Shown piece after piece: positions 1 to 9,311 of a stretch of DNA of 64,000 nucleotides (its first letter is position 1; every line of letters begins with the position of its first letter). The notes below the pieces were generated by a model. That model was not told where the DNA came from. It did no database searches and was given only the letters and a program-made list of their open reading frames with translations. The stretch comes from Planctomycetaceae bacterium (GTDB taxonomy: Bacteria; Planctomycetota; Planctomycetia; Pirellulales; Pirellulaceae). The stretch lies in the NCBI GenBank assembly GCA_002709045.1, contig PAPJ01000067.1, positions 31,825-95,824 of the forward strand, given 5' to 3'. The position numbers and the translations under genes are program-made.

Positions 1-596
1 GCGTTGAATTGTTTGGCATAGGTAGTGATTTCTTTGACCGGATTAATTGAGCCGGAAGAGTTAGATGCCAGACCAACAGCCACTAAACGTGTTTTTGCGT
101 CGATTTTGGATTTGAGGTTATCGAAATTTAGAGTGCAATCTTCTTTGTTGATATCGGCATAGCGGACTTCAACATCATGGTCGCGGGCTGCTAACGCCCA
201 GGTTGTAACATTGGCATCATGGTCGAGTCGTGTGACAACAATATTGTCGCCCGCATTCCATGTCTGTGCGATTGCTCGGGAAAATGCAAATGTGAGAGAA
301 GTCATATTTGCGCCAAAGACAATCTCATACCAGTTGTCGGCACCTATAAAATCGGCTAATGCCTGATGGGCCTGCTGAACCAATGCATCACTTTCCCGAC
401 TTGTCGCAAACTGGCCGCCGTGATTGGCATTACATGTACAGTAATAATGGCTGATGGCATCAATAACAGATTGAGTTACCTGTGTACCAGCCGGACCGTC
501 CAGGTAAATGGCGGTTTTCCCGTTGTGCTCCCGGGTTAAAGCAGGGAACTGATTGCGACATTCCTGAATCAGTTCAGGCGTGAGTTGTTGCGTCAT
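1..596 (-). CDS. Cysteine-desulfurase-like class V aminotransferase (3' end cut by window)
   Basis: PLP-dependent class V aminotransferase of the NifS/SufS-like group, read from an ATG at 596 and running off the left edge, so about 198 N-terminal residues are visible. The conserved start of the fold is present: YLDGPAGTQ near residue 31, NANHGG at 57-62 and the LDHDAN cofactor segment near residue 128. The PLP lysine and the mobile cysteine loop lie outside the window, so I cannot tell a true cysteine desulfurase from a relative acting on another substrate. It lies 40 bp downstream of the AMP-binding gene on the same strand and may be its operon partner. Confidence 0.85.
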   Translation of the reverse strand, partial: MTQQLTPELIQECRNQFPALTREHNGKTAIYLDGPAGTQVTQSVIDAISHYYCTCNANHGGQFATSRESDALVQQAHQALADFIGADNWYEIVFGANMTSLTFAFSRAIAQTWNAGDNIVVTRLDHDANVTTWALAARDHDVEVRYADINKEDCTLNFDNLKSKIDAKTRLVAVGLASNSSGSINPVKEITTYAKQFN

Positions 597-636
597 GAGG
601 TTCTTATCCCGTCATATTTTTGGCAAAACCTGTAGC

Positions 637-1905
637 CTAACGGTTATCAATAAACCGTCGGCCTTTGGCTTCAAAACGAGGAAGCGAATTTGATTCTGCC
701 AATATAACCTGAACTCTCAGTCCTAACCCCACCTCGATGGCTTCTTTTATACGGTCGGTGTTCTCTCCGCGGTCTTCGACTTCGATGGTTAAACCATCCA
801 TTTCGCCATCTTTGAATGCGGTAATACGATATTCGACGACTTCATCAAAACCGCGAAGAATCTCTTCCAGAGCACTGGGAAAAACGTTAACTCCCCGAAT
901 CACGATCATGTCATCAACGCGACCTAAGACTCCTCCCTCCAACAATAAAAAATTACTGCTGTCGATATATGCAGGGACGACTTGGTCGCCTGTACGATAG
1001 CGAATTAAAGGGCTTCCCGGACGTCCCAGACAAGTTAGTACCAGTTCGCCGGAGCCACCGGCTTCTATAGTATTACCAGAATCAGAGTCGATCACCTCCG
1101 CAATAAATTCAGCTTCACAGACATGGAGACCTGTTTGACGTGCATCTGCAAATCCCCATGGTCCTATTTCTGAAGCGCCGGCATGATCAATCAGTTTTGC
1201 GTCCCAGGCGTTTTCGATTTTATCGCGTATCGACGGGATAGAACCACCTGGTTCACCAGCTACAATAATGCGAGTTACTGCTGAAGCACGAAGGTCGATT
1301 TGGTTTTCAGCGGCGACTTCTGCCAGATGCAGGGCATAGGTTGGTGTGCACAAAAGGACTGTTGGCTGACTAGCGTTAATGAGGTCTAATCTGGCATGCG
1401 TACTTAGCCCGCCACCGGGAATCGACATCGCCCCCCGCGCAAGAATCGCATCATGGGCAGACCAGAATCCAATAAACGGGCCGAATGAAAAGGCCAGAAA
1501 TGCCCGGTCGTCGGGAGTGACGTCAGCTGTATCCAGAACGTATTGCCAGACATTCATCCACCAAACCCAGTCGTCCGCTGTATCCAGGACAGCCATTGGT
1601 TTACCTTGGGTGCCTGAAGTTCGATGGAATCGGACATACTGCTGGATTGGCCAGGTCAAATTACGAGCGAATGTATCTTCAGACAACAACTCACTTTTAT
1701 TGGTAAAAGGCAGTTGCTTCAACTGATCGAGACTTTCCAGTGCTGTAAGGTCGCCAAATTTTTTCTGATAGAAGAGATTGGTTGGAAGAATCTCAGATAA
1801 GAGCGTGTTTAATTTTTCCAGTTGCAGACATTCCAAGGCCTCACGTGATAAAGATTGAATCTCATCACGATGTGTTCTGTCGACGTGTCCTGTTTGATTA
1901 GGCAT
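637..1905 (-). CDS. Phenylacetate-CoA ligase-like AMP-binding enzyme
   Basis: An adenylate-forming enzyme of the PaaK type, which activates a carboxylic acid as an acyl-adenylate and passes it to CoA. The 422-residue length fits PaaK (about 430) rather than the longer acyl-CoA synthetases. Visible motifs are the P-loop-like RTSGTQGKP at 95-103, an RYRTGD motif in the second half, the hinge-like GRVDDMIVIRGVNVFP segment, and a C-terminal small domain ending in PRFEAKGRR, where the catalytic lysine is expected. There is no signal peptide, so it is cytosolic. The substrate cannot be read from sequence. The gene follows the DUF4340 gene by 36 bp on the same strand. Confidence 0.85.
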   Translation of the reverse strand: MPNQTGHVDRTHRDEIQSLSREALECLQLEKLNTLLSEILPTNLFYQKKFGDLTALESLDQLKQLPFTNKSELLSEDTFARNLTWPIQQYVRFHRTSGTQGKPMAVLDTADDWVWWMNVWQYVLDTADVTPDDRAFLAFSFGPFIGFWSAHDAILARGAMSIPGGGLSTHARLDLINASQPTVLLCTPTYALHLAEVAAENQIDLRASAVTRIIVAGEPGGSIPSIRDKIENAWDAKLIDHAGASEIGPWGFADARQTGLHVCEAEFIAEVIDSDSGNTIEAGGSGELVLTCLGRPGSPLIRYRTGDQVVPAYIDSSNFLLLEGGVLGRVDDMIVIRGVNVFPSALEEILRGFDEVVEYRITAFKDGEMDGLTIEVEDRGENTDRIKEAIEVGLGLRVQVILAESNSLPRFEAKGRRFIDNR

Positions 1906-1941
1906 GGTTTATTTGGAGGGTTTAACAGGGCTGAGAACAAG

Positions 1942-3603
1942 TTACTCGTCTATTGGAGCTGGTGGAGCTGGCATTGGTTCAGGAGATTTTTCTGGAGATT
2001 CAGGCAGGCTAGGAACATCAGGCAGACCCGGCAGGCTTGGAAGCCCCGGCAGGTTGTCGCCAAGTTCTGATGATTTGGCTTTGATCAGATCGTTGTTCGC
2101 TAAGTGGATCTTATTGAACGTTTTTTCGCTAATCAAATAAAACCAATCGGCGAAGCGGCTGTTGAGTAGACGCACTGAATTTTGGGCTTCTGCTAATTTC
2201 AACTCATACTCTTGTTTTAGACGGGCGTTATCCCGTTCGATTGTTTCTTTGAGTTCGGCTAGTTGTTCAGGTGTTAATTCGGGTTGTTCCGTTTCTTTTG
2301 TGGGCTCTGCTTGAGTGACCGGTTCCTGATTTTGACAGCCATCTTCAGGACCCGGTGAAGCCGAAGACATATTGGGAAGTGAAGTGTACTCAGGTACTGG
2401 AATCATATTTGGCTGGAAGGCGGTTGTGACAAATAAATAACGCTGAACGGAATCTGTGGCGCCTGAAGTTGAATCAACCTCGCCAAAACGAAGGATATAT
2501 TTAATACCTGTTTGCAGCGAGATATGGATCTCGCCGTTGGCACTTTTAAGATCCATCATGTTATCGATCGTTGTGTTGGGATCACCGAATAAGCCAAGTC
2601 GCGTTAGTGTTTCGGATGTTTTCTCGTCGGCAATAGCTTGCGGAGTGATTTTTAGGTCCGGCCGGAGGACTGCAGGTTTTCTCATCACTCCTTCAATAGT
2701 AAGATTCTCAAGTGCACTTTGAAGTATATTGATTCGATCCAGATCTATTTCCTCATTTTCAGTTAATTCAATGGTGAATGGTTCCTGCGTGTTCTGGTCA
2801 TACTGCACCATATTGTCCAATTTCCAGATAAGGTCGACTTCATCCAGAACCAGTGAGGAATTTGAACGACGCAACATGATCGGACTTCCCTCTGGATTTA
2901 GGCCGATGATGTAGTCCTGAATGGCCAGTTGACGAATATCCAATCCATTAAGTCCGAGTAGGTTCGTATCAATCCATTTGGGAAAATCTGTTTCAAAGAT
3001 ATTCATATTCAGGTCGACAGTGAACACAATGTCACTTTCCGGTCGGCGTGCCGCGTAGTAGGACTGCTGCATTCGAGGATCGATACCGGCATCAACGCCT
3101 TTTATGACTTTGGCACCAATAATGAGTGAATAGGATATTCCTTCTTCGTCGGTAACTGTAATCAGTGTTCCAACGCCATCGGTACCGACATCGAGTGTTT
3201 CGGTATTTGGTTCTACGACGTGATAATCTTCATGAGCACTGCTATCGACATCAATAACTTCTTTAACTTCCAGTGTGCTAAACGCCGCAGCGGCAGAGGC
3301 CATTTGCTCTGCTGCATCAGCAGGATAGTTATTATGTGAAGGAATTACCCACTGACCTGTCGCATCACGCTTAACACTAAAAGATTTAATCCGGGCGGTT
3401 GGATCATCATAGGTTGTTATCTTTAATTCCACGGCACGTTGTGCGGTGAAACCTTCAAACACAGGTTTCCCCTCATCCTGTTTGGCGATGCTGCGACGAT
3501 TTTGTTGCGAGTCCGTTTCACCAATATCACTGGTGAGCACGGCGGCAACGACCGAACCAACGGCTAAAGCAGTGAAAATGCAGGTTTGAATAATGTTGTT
3601 CAT
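1942..3603 (-). CDS. DUF4340 domain protein of a Gld-type ABC export system
   Basis: A 553-residue protein with an N-terminal hydrophobic segment (about residues 5-25) that acts as signal anchor. A long extracytoplasmic region follows, with the repeated beta-strand pattern typical of DUF4340 (for example ISYSLIIGAK and YYAARRPESDIVFTVD). The C-terminus has a charged coiled coil and then a Pro/Leu-rich tail with LPGLP, LPGLP, VPSLP and PEKSPEP steps. DUF4340 genes commonly sit beside GldA/F/G-type ABC transporters, and here the two upstream genes are exactly such an ATPase and permease-GldG fusion. The molecular role is unknown; I infer a periplasm-facing accessory subunit. Confidence 0.8.
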   Translation of the reverse strand: MNNIIQTCIFTALAVGSVVAAVLTSDIGETDSQQNRRSIAKQDEGKPVFEGFTAQRAVELKITTYDDPTARIKSFSVKRDATGQWVIPSHNNYPADAAEQMASAAAAFSTLEVKEVIDVDSSAHEDYHVVEPNTETLDVGTDGVGTLITVTDEEGISYSLIIGAKVIKGVDAGIDPRMQQSYYAARRPESDIVFTVDLNMNIFETDFPKWIDTNLLGLNGLDIRQLAIQDYIIGLNPEGSPIMLRRSNSSLVLDEVDLIWKLDNMVQYDQNTQEPFTIELTENEEIDLDRINILQSALENLTIEGVMRKPAVLRPDLKITPQAIADEKTSETLTRLGLFGDPNTTIDNMMDLKSANGEIHISLQTGIKYILRFGEVDSTSGATDSVQRYLFVTTAFQPNMIPVPEYTSLPNMSSASPGPEDGCQNQEPVTQAEPTKETEQPELTPEQLAELKETIERDNARLKQEYELKLAEAQNSVRLLNSRFADWFYLISEKTFNKIHLANNDLIKAKSSELGDNLPGLPSLPGLPDVPSLPESPEKSPEPMPAPPAPIDE

Positions 3604-3660
3604 ATCAATGAAAATCTAAGTTTGGATAGTTTTAGTTAAAGGTTTTGAAGTAGCTTAGTT

Positions 3661-6537
3661 TTAGCGAAGTCGCGCTGACGCCACTCCTTCCCGTTCCTTA
3701 ATCCGACGGTTAAAGAAAACAAATACGGCGATCAACAGTGGTGGAATTGGCGGGATCAATACAGCAAGGAACTTGTATTTATTTTGCATTTTGGCAATTT
3801 TCCGGTTACTATCGCGGCGGATCGTAGCAATCTTTTTGTCACGGTCGCGTTCTTGTTTGACACGCTCAACTTCCAGCTTGCGCTGGTTTTCCTGTTGACG
3901 GCTATTCAGGTTAATGACCTTAGCTCGTAAAACCGCCGGATCGGGTTTTTTGTCATTCGTAGGATCCTGCAAAGTGGCAAGTTGAGATTGTAATTCCTCA
4001 ACCTCTTTCTGCATGTCATCCTCAATTAACGTAATCTGACTGTCCATCACTTTGTGAAACTTACTGATTTCATTTGTCAGCGTTTGCTGTTGTTCGTTGA
4101 TTTGGTATTCAACAGTCTTCAGCGAACTGTGACGAAGCTTACGGTTACGAATAGCGATATAGTCATCTTCACCTGCTAGATAATCAATAACATTCAGTAG
4201 GAAAGTGATGTTTTCAAATTTATAAGAGACATCCTGAAAGGCTGTAGGTCGAGCCCGTACGGTCAGGAAGGCATTGAACATAATGTCCAGATCACTGATA
4301 TAGACAACTTCCAGTTGAGGCGTTTTTCCATCTTTATCAGGTAGAGCCCCGCTTGGCGTACCTGTAATATGCACAGCTAGATTCTGGATACCGTTGGTTC
4401 CTTCATTTTGTAGCTGTTTGATCCGTGCTTTTGCACCCCGACCACCATTTCCCAACGCCTGTAGTTCAATGTTATATGGAGCGGACTCAAGTGAGCCTGA
4501 ATTCCGTATCGACGAACGAATGAGTGGAGTGATCGTCATATGATCTTTGGTTGGATCAGCAATGATGGGACTACCCACGGGAATCAGCACTTCTTCAAGT
4601 CCGCTGGTAATCGGATGATCAGAGTCGAGGTTTCGAGTAAAAATCCAGGTGTCGAGGATATCTTGATATTTAAGCAGTGGGTACGGGTTTTCGGTTTGCC
4701 AGACGAGATCGGAATCCCATAATCCCTGATTCATTTCGGAAGGTTTCCCCGGGATTTGAACGGCCAATAAATCCCATAGTCGTGAAATACTTCCCTTCTG
4801 CTGAGGCTGCCCGGGTAGCCCCATCATTTGTTCAATCGACTGACGCGGCATACCGGTACCTGGAGCTGCAATTGTCTCCGGACGCGGATCTTCAAAGATG
4901 ACGGCAGGAATACCTTCCTGAAGGGCCCGGAGAATATTTGTGAGTTTGAGGTCTTCCAGTGAAGATGGCTGCGCGATCAGCAGTAAGTCATATTCGGCGG
5001 TCGAAATTTCCTGTTCCGCATCCACATTAACAATTCGATATTGTTTTTGCAGTTCGGTGATAAATCCCTGTTGAGCAACACGAGTTGGACGACCGCTGGC
5101 AAAACTGTAACCACCCATGATATTGGCATCCGAGTCAATGACACCAATAGTTTTACGACTTCCCTTGGCAACGGTGGAAATCGAGCGGGCCAGTTCGTAT
5201 TCGACAGGAATCCCGTAATCAAAAAATGGAACTACAACTTTTTGGAGACCACTGCGGAATACCGCTCCCATGATGATCGGGCGGTTTGCATCCTCGCCGG
5301 CAACAGTAATCGGGGTGATGCCGTGATTGTCTTCTGCATTGGCGACAATCTCGTCATAGGATTCCAGATTTTCATGAAGCGTCAAATAGATTTCGTTATG
5401 AGTGCCGAATTCCTTCAATAATGAAATCAGATCGTAGCGAGTTTTGATGTACTGTTCGGGAACCTGACTGCTGATGAAAGCTTCGACATAGACCGGATGC
5501 TCAGGGGCCAGATTATCAATCAGCTGACGCGTATCGTCGGAAAGCGAGCTAATCTTCCCCCGCGTCGTATCGTAACGGACCAGATCATGGCTATCAAAAA
5601 CGATAGTAAGTGAGAAGACCATGACAATTAGTGCACAGATTCGGATTAGAAAGTGAATCCATAGTCGGTCTCCATCGCGACCGCCAGACCAGTGTCGTTT
5701 ACCGATCATGATCATACACAGATAGAGACTGATGCAGATGATCATAATGAAATACATCATTGATGAAAGGCTCAGGATACCTCGTTGAAATCCATCAAAC
5801 TGAGCATGGATACCCCATTTTGAAATAAGTTGAGCAAAACCTGAAGTGGCTGCAAACAGGTCGGCTGATTTAGCAGCTACTAGTGGCACATTGAAGGCTA
5901 GGCCAAAGACAAACGCAATAGTCATATTACTAGTTAGGAATGAAGCAACCATTCCAATAGCAAGCATTGCCAGACCGATGAGCCAGTAGCCGAAGTAATT
6001 CGTTGCCAGTAGCCCCGTGTCTAAATCAACGGTCCAGGTATTGGGCTCTTTAGCCAGTAACGCGAGGACGACAAAGTTTGATAACTGTGAGAACAGCAGT
6101 GAAACGGTAAAGATTAAACTGGCGGAAATGAATTTTCCGATAACAATATCCGAATCTCTGGCCGGTAAGGTTAGCAGTAGTTCATCTGTCTTTCCCCGCC
6201 GTTCCTCCGACCAGATTCCCATAGTAATGGCCGGGATATAGATCAGCATGATTAGTGGCAGGTACTCATTCAATTGTGCCAGATTCGCCAGATTGGCATT
6301 AAAGAATTGCTTTGGCCAAAAGGCAGCAAAAGAGGTTAAGAGTACGAAGACACAGAGGAAGACATATCCGGTTGGATTACTAAAGTATCCGCGAAAGTTT
6401 TGTCGTACCACGGCAATGGCCGCATGCCGGGTATAGTTAAGCGGCACGAGCACTCCGGCAAGAATAATCACGATCAACAGATCGCGAAAAATCAGGTCAC
6501 TGAGAGATACAATTAAGTTGGTTCCGGTTGGGTCCAT
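3661..6537 (-). CDS. ABC permease fused to GldG-like auxiliary protein
   Basis: A 958-residue fusion. The first ~330 residues hold about six or seven membrane segments of an ABC-2 type permease, including the SEERRGKTDELLLTLP loop typical of GldF-like permeases. A large soluble GldG-like region (about 340-800) follows, with segments such as RKTIGVIDSDANIMGG and LLLIAQPS. A coiled coil rich in K/R/E/Q (about 800-915), a terminal membrane helix (about 922-940) and a basic tail close the chain. In Bacteroidetes GldF and GldG are separate proteins that assist gliding and secretion; in other phyla the substrate is unknown. It lies 60 bp downstream of its ATPase gene. Confidence 0.85.
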   Translation of the reverse strand: MDPTGTNLIVSLSDLIFRDLLIVIILAGVLVPLNYTRHAAIAVVRQNFRGYFSNPTGYVFLCVFVLLTSFAAFWPKQFFNANLANLAQLNEYLPLIMLIYIPAITMGIWSEERRGKTDELLLTLPARDSDIVIGKFISASLIFTVSLLFSQLSNFVVLALLAKEPNTWTVDLDTGLLATNYFGYWLIGLAMLAIGMVASFLTSNMTIAFVFGLAFNVPLVAAKSADLFAATSGFAQLISKWGIHAQFDGFQRGILSLSSMMYFIMIICISLYLCMIMIGKRHWSGGRDGDRLWIHFLIRICALIVMVFSLTIVFDSHDLVRYDTTRGKISSLSDDTRQLIDNLAPEHPVYVEAFISSQVPEQYIKTRYDLISLLKEFGTHNEIYLTLHENLESYDEIVANAEDNHGITPITVAGEDANRPIIMGAVFRSGLQKVVVPFFDYGIPVEYELARSISTVAKGSRKTIGVIDSDANIMGGYSFASGRPTRVAQQGFITELQKQYRIVNVDAEQEISTAEYDLLLIAQPSSLEDLKLTNILRALQEGIPAVIFEDPRPETIAAPGTGMPRQSIEQMMGLPGQPQQKGSISRLWDLLAVQIPGKPSEMNQGLWDSDLVWQTENPYPLLKYQDILDTWIFTRNLDSDHPITSGLEEVLIPVGSPIIADPTKDHMTITPLIRSSIRNSGSLESAPYNIELQALGNGGRGAKARIKQLQNEGTNGIQNLAVHITGTPSGALPDKDGKTPQLEVVYISDLDIMFNAFLTVRARPTAFQDVSYKFENITFLLNVIDYLAGEDDYIAIRNRKLRHSSLKTVEYQINEQQQTLTNEISKFHKVMDSQITLIEDDMQKEVEELQSQLATLQDPTNDKKPDPAVLRAKVINLNSRQQENQRKLEVERVKQERDRDKKIATIRRDSNRKIAKMQNKYKFLAVLIPPIPPLLIAVFVFFNRRIKEREGVASARLR

Positions 6538-6597
6538 TGTCAGCTAACTACTATTTTGTGGTTATAAATTTTGTTTACAGTTCTGGCAGGAAGTCAG

Positions 6598-7443
6598 TTA
6601 AATGGTGTCAATAAATTCAGTTTTACGACGAAATGCTTCATCCAGCGTCTCCCCGTCCTCGGCTAATTCATTCATCGGGCCGTCATAAACCAGCCGCCCT
6701 TCGTTGATCATGATGACTCGATTCGCCATGGCTTCCACTTCCTGCATGATGTGAGTGGATAATAAGATGGTTCGGTCTTTTCCAAGACGGTTCATGGTGT
6801 TACGTACTTCCTGGATTTGGTTAGGATCCAGTCCGGCTGTCGGTTCGTCCATAATCAGTACATCAGGTTCATGTAACAAGGCTTGTGCCATACCTACACG
6901 TTGTCGATAACCTTTCGACAATTTTCCGATTGCTTTGTAAATCACACTGCTCAGATCACACAGTTCGACAACCGCTTCAATGCGGTCGGTTCGAGCTCGC
7001 GCCGACATTCCGCGAGCATCGGCAAAAAACGACAGCAGCGAATGAGGTGTCATGTCCAAATAGAGCGGCCCGTTTTCCGGAAGATAGCCAAGATGGCGAG
7101 AGCCGGCGATACGTTCACCAGCCATGTTGTAACCCGCAATACTGGCGATACCTTCAGAAGGCGAAAGATAGCCGGTGAGAATTTTCATGGTCGTACTTTT
7201 GCCGGCGCCATTGGGGCCCAGAAAAGCAACGACTTCACCGCGTTTGATTTGAAAGTTGACATTTCTCGTTGCCGCAAACTCTCCGTAAAACTTAGAGAGT
7301 TGATGGGCTTCAATCATGATTTCATCTGTCGGACCGGGTTCAATTTCATCAACCACCTGTGGAGCAGGTAGTTCAATATTTTGTGAATCCGAGTCAGCTG
7401 ATTTATTTTTTAGCAACTGGGCTATGGAATCGTCTTCTGTCAT
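6598..7443 (-). CDS. ABC transporter ATP-binding protein (GldA-like)
   Basis: A 281-residue nucleotide-binding subunit. Walker A is GPNGAGKST at 76-84; the signature is the variant LSKGYRQR common in ABC-2 exporters; Walker B reads LIMDEPTAGLDP; the switch histidine is in LLSTHIMQEVE. A 40-residue acidic, Pro-rich extension precedes the ATPase core, which starts at about residue 43. It heads a minus-strand run with the permease-GldG fusion and the DUF4340 protein, so the three probably form one exporter in the inner membrane. The cargo is not predictable. Confidence 0.9.
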   Translation of the reverse strand: MTEDDSIAQLLKNKSADSDSQNIELPAPQVVDEIEPGPTDEIMIEAHQLSKFYGEFAATRNVNFQIKRGEVVAFLGPNGAGKSTTMKILTGYLSPSEGIASIAGYNMAGERIAGSRHLGYLPENGPLYLDMTPHSLLSFFADARGMSARARTDRIEAVVELCDLSSVIYKAIGKLSKGYRQRVGMAQALLHEPDVLIMDEPTAGLDPNQIQEVRNTMNRLGKDRTILLSTHIMQEVEAMANRVIMINEGRLVYDGPMNELAEDGETLDEAFRRKTEFIDTI

Positions 7444-7575
7444 TGGAGATACCGGTTCAAATTTTTAATTTTAAGTTTGAAGGCGTTTATATAAGGATTT
7501 GAGTATTGTGTTAATACGGTTTTCAGAGGAATCTTGTTCTCGCTGTTTAACAGATTAGAATTCTCTTAAATTCAC

Positions 7576-9180
7576 TTATCCGGACCTGGAGATTCGCTGA
7601 CGTTGATTCCATTTTTCATCATCAATTTCAGGAAAATCAATTCGTAAATGAACCCCTCGTGATTCTTCGCGCTGCAATGCCGCGGCTACCATAATGCGAG
7701 CCACGGTTAACATATTTTGCAGTTCCCATCCCTGCAGGCTGGTAAATTGTGCTGGCAGCACATATCGTCTCCAACGGTTAATCGATTCGAGCGCTTCTTT
7801 GAGAGTATCTGCTTTACGACGCACTCCGACAAATCGCCACATCAAACTTTTAAGCGAGTTGGTAATATCACCGAGGTCCATAATCTCATTGGTGGAGGCG
7901 ATATGCGGGTTGCTGATTTGACGGGCCTCGTAATGATCCTGCATTTCGGTAGCAGCGCTGGAGGCGCCCCCTCCTGCGTGTGCTCCAAATACCAGACTTT
8001 CCAGCAGACTGTTCGAGGCGAGTCGATTGGCACCATGTAATCCACTTGCTGTTACTTCGCCGGCAGCCCACAGTCCTGGTAGCGTCGTGCGGCCTGATGA
8101 GTCCACGGTTACTCCACCAATCATATAGTGCGCTCCGGGGCGAACCGGAATTCGATCCGAAGTAATATTAATTCCAAACTTCTCACAGGTTCGGGCAATA
8201 CCGGGAAATCGATTGGTGACATAAGACGGATTTAAATGAGACAAGTCTAAGTAAACACATGGGTGCCGTGTCTTTTTCATTTGAGATACGATGGCTTGAG
8301 ACACGATATCTCGCGGGGCAAGTTCTCCCCGATCGTCAAATTCTTTCATAAAACGATAGTTGTTATTGTCGACCAGGTAAGCCCCTTCGCCCCGCATTGC
8401 TTCGGTGATTAGGTTACGGCTACTGCCGGCAATGTAGAGTACGGTTGGATGGAACTGCATAAATTCCATGTCAGATAATTCAGCTCCGGCGCGAAATGCC
8501 AGTGCGTGCCCGTCTGCTGTGGCGACCGGTGGATTGGTGGATTCACGATAGAGTTGTCCGGCACCACCGGTACAGAGTATCGTCTGTTTGGCCCAAACCA
8601 TAATCATGTCTTCACCCTGGCGAATGAGCGCCCCCCGACATGCTCCGTCTTCAGTGAGCAGGTCAAGCGTAAAGGTATTTTCCAGAATCGTGATATTGCG
8701 TAGTTTTCGGGTCCATTGAATCATGGCGCGGATAATCTCTTTACCCGTGGCATCACCCAATGCATGCAAAATGCGATGATGACTATGTCCCCCTTCGCGG
8801 CCAAGCGACAGCTTACCAGCGTCTTTATCGAAATTTGTTCCCCATTGTATCAATTCGTGAATTCGGGCCGGTGCTTCTTTGATGACCATGGCGACGATGT
8901 CCTGATCGCAGAGGCTGCCGCCTGCTGTGAGTGTATCGTCGATGTGGTTTTCAAAATTATCTTTCGGGTGCATAACACCAGCGATTCCCCCTTGAGCGTA
9001 ATTGCTGTTGGATTGTTGCAGCTGATCTTTAGTCACGATCATCAGACTATTCGAAGGATCTACAGCGTTGGCTGCGCGCAGACCGGCCAGACCACCACCG
9101 ATGATCAAGACATCAGTAAAGCGGTGTGCTACATTCTTGGGATGGAAGGGGACAAGGTAACGGGGAGTTATATCAGGCAT
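7576..9180 (-). CDS. nadB: L-aspartate oxidase
   Basis: NadB oxidises L-aspartate to iminoaspartate, the first step of de novo NAD synthesis in bacteria. The 534-residue length matches the family. Near the N-terminus is the FAD Rossmann motif IIGGGLAGLRAAN; later come QGGIAGV, the active-site region REGGHSHHRILHALGD, EFMQFHPTVLY and the C-terminal GEVTASGLHGANRLASNSLLE block, all standard for NadB and its succinate dehydrogenase relatives. A GTG lies directly before the chosen ATG and could also be used, since AGGA sits upstream at usable distance of both. nadA and nadC are not in the window; the gene appears to stand alone. Confidence 0.93.
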   Translation of the reverse strand: MPDITPRYLVPFHPKNVAHRFTDVLIIGGGLAGLRAANAVDPSNSLMIVTKDQLQQSNSNYAQGGIAGVMHPKDNFENHIDDTLTAGGSLCDQDIVAMVIKEAPARIHELIQWGTNFDKDAGKLSLGREGGHSHHRILHALGDATGKEIIRAMIQWTRKLRNITILENTFTLDLLTEDGACRGALIRQGEDMIMVWAKQTILCTGGAGQLYRESTNPPVATADGHALAFRAGAELSDMEFMQFHPTVLYIAGSSRNLITEAMRGEGAYLVDNNNYRFMKEFDDRGELAPRDIVSQAIVSQMKKTRHPCVYLDLSHLNPSYVTNRFPGIARTCEKFGINITSDRIPVRPGAHYMIGGVTVDSSGRTTLPGLWAAGEVTASGLHGANRLASNSLLESLVFGAHAGGGASSAATEMQDHYEARQISNPHIASTNEIMDLGDITNSLKSLMWRFVGVRRKADTLKEALESINRWRRYVLPAQFTSLQGWELQNMLTVARIMVAAALQREESRGVHLRIDFPEIDDEKWNQRQRISRSG

Positions 9181-9311
9181 CACTGTAAAATCCTGCTGGC
9201 AATACTACCTTTAATAGTACGCTACTGTGGTTTCAGCACTCCCACCACTTAGAAAGCGGTATCTTCTTTTTCGCGCTTTTTAAGGTTCACTGCTGTTGCT
9301 GTCCTTACAAC

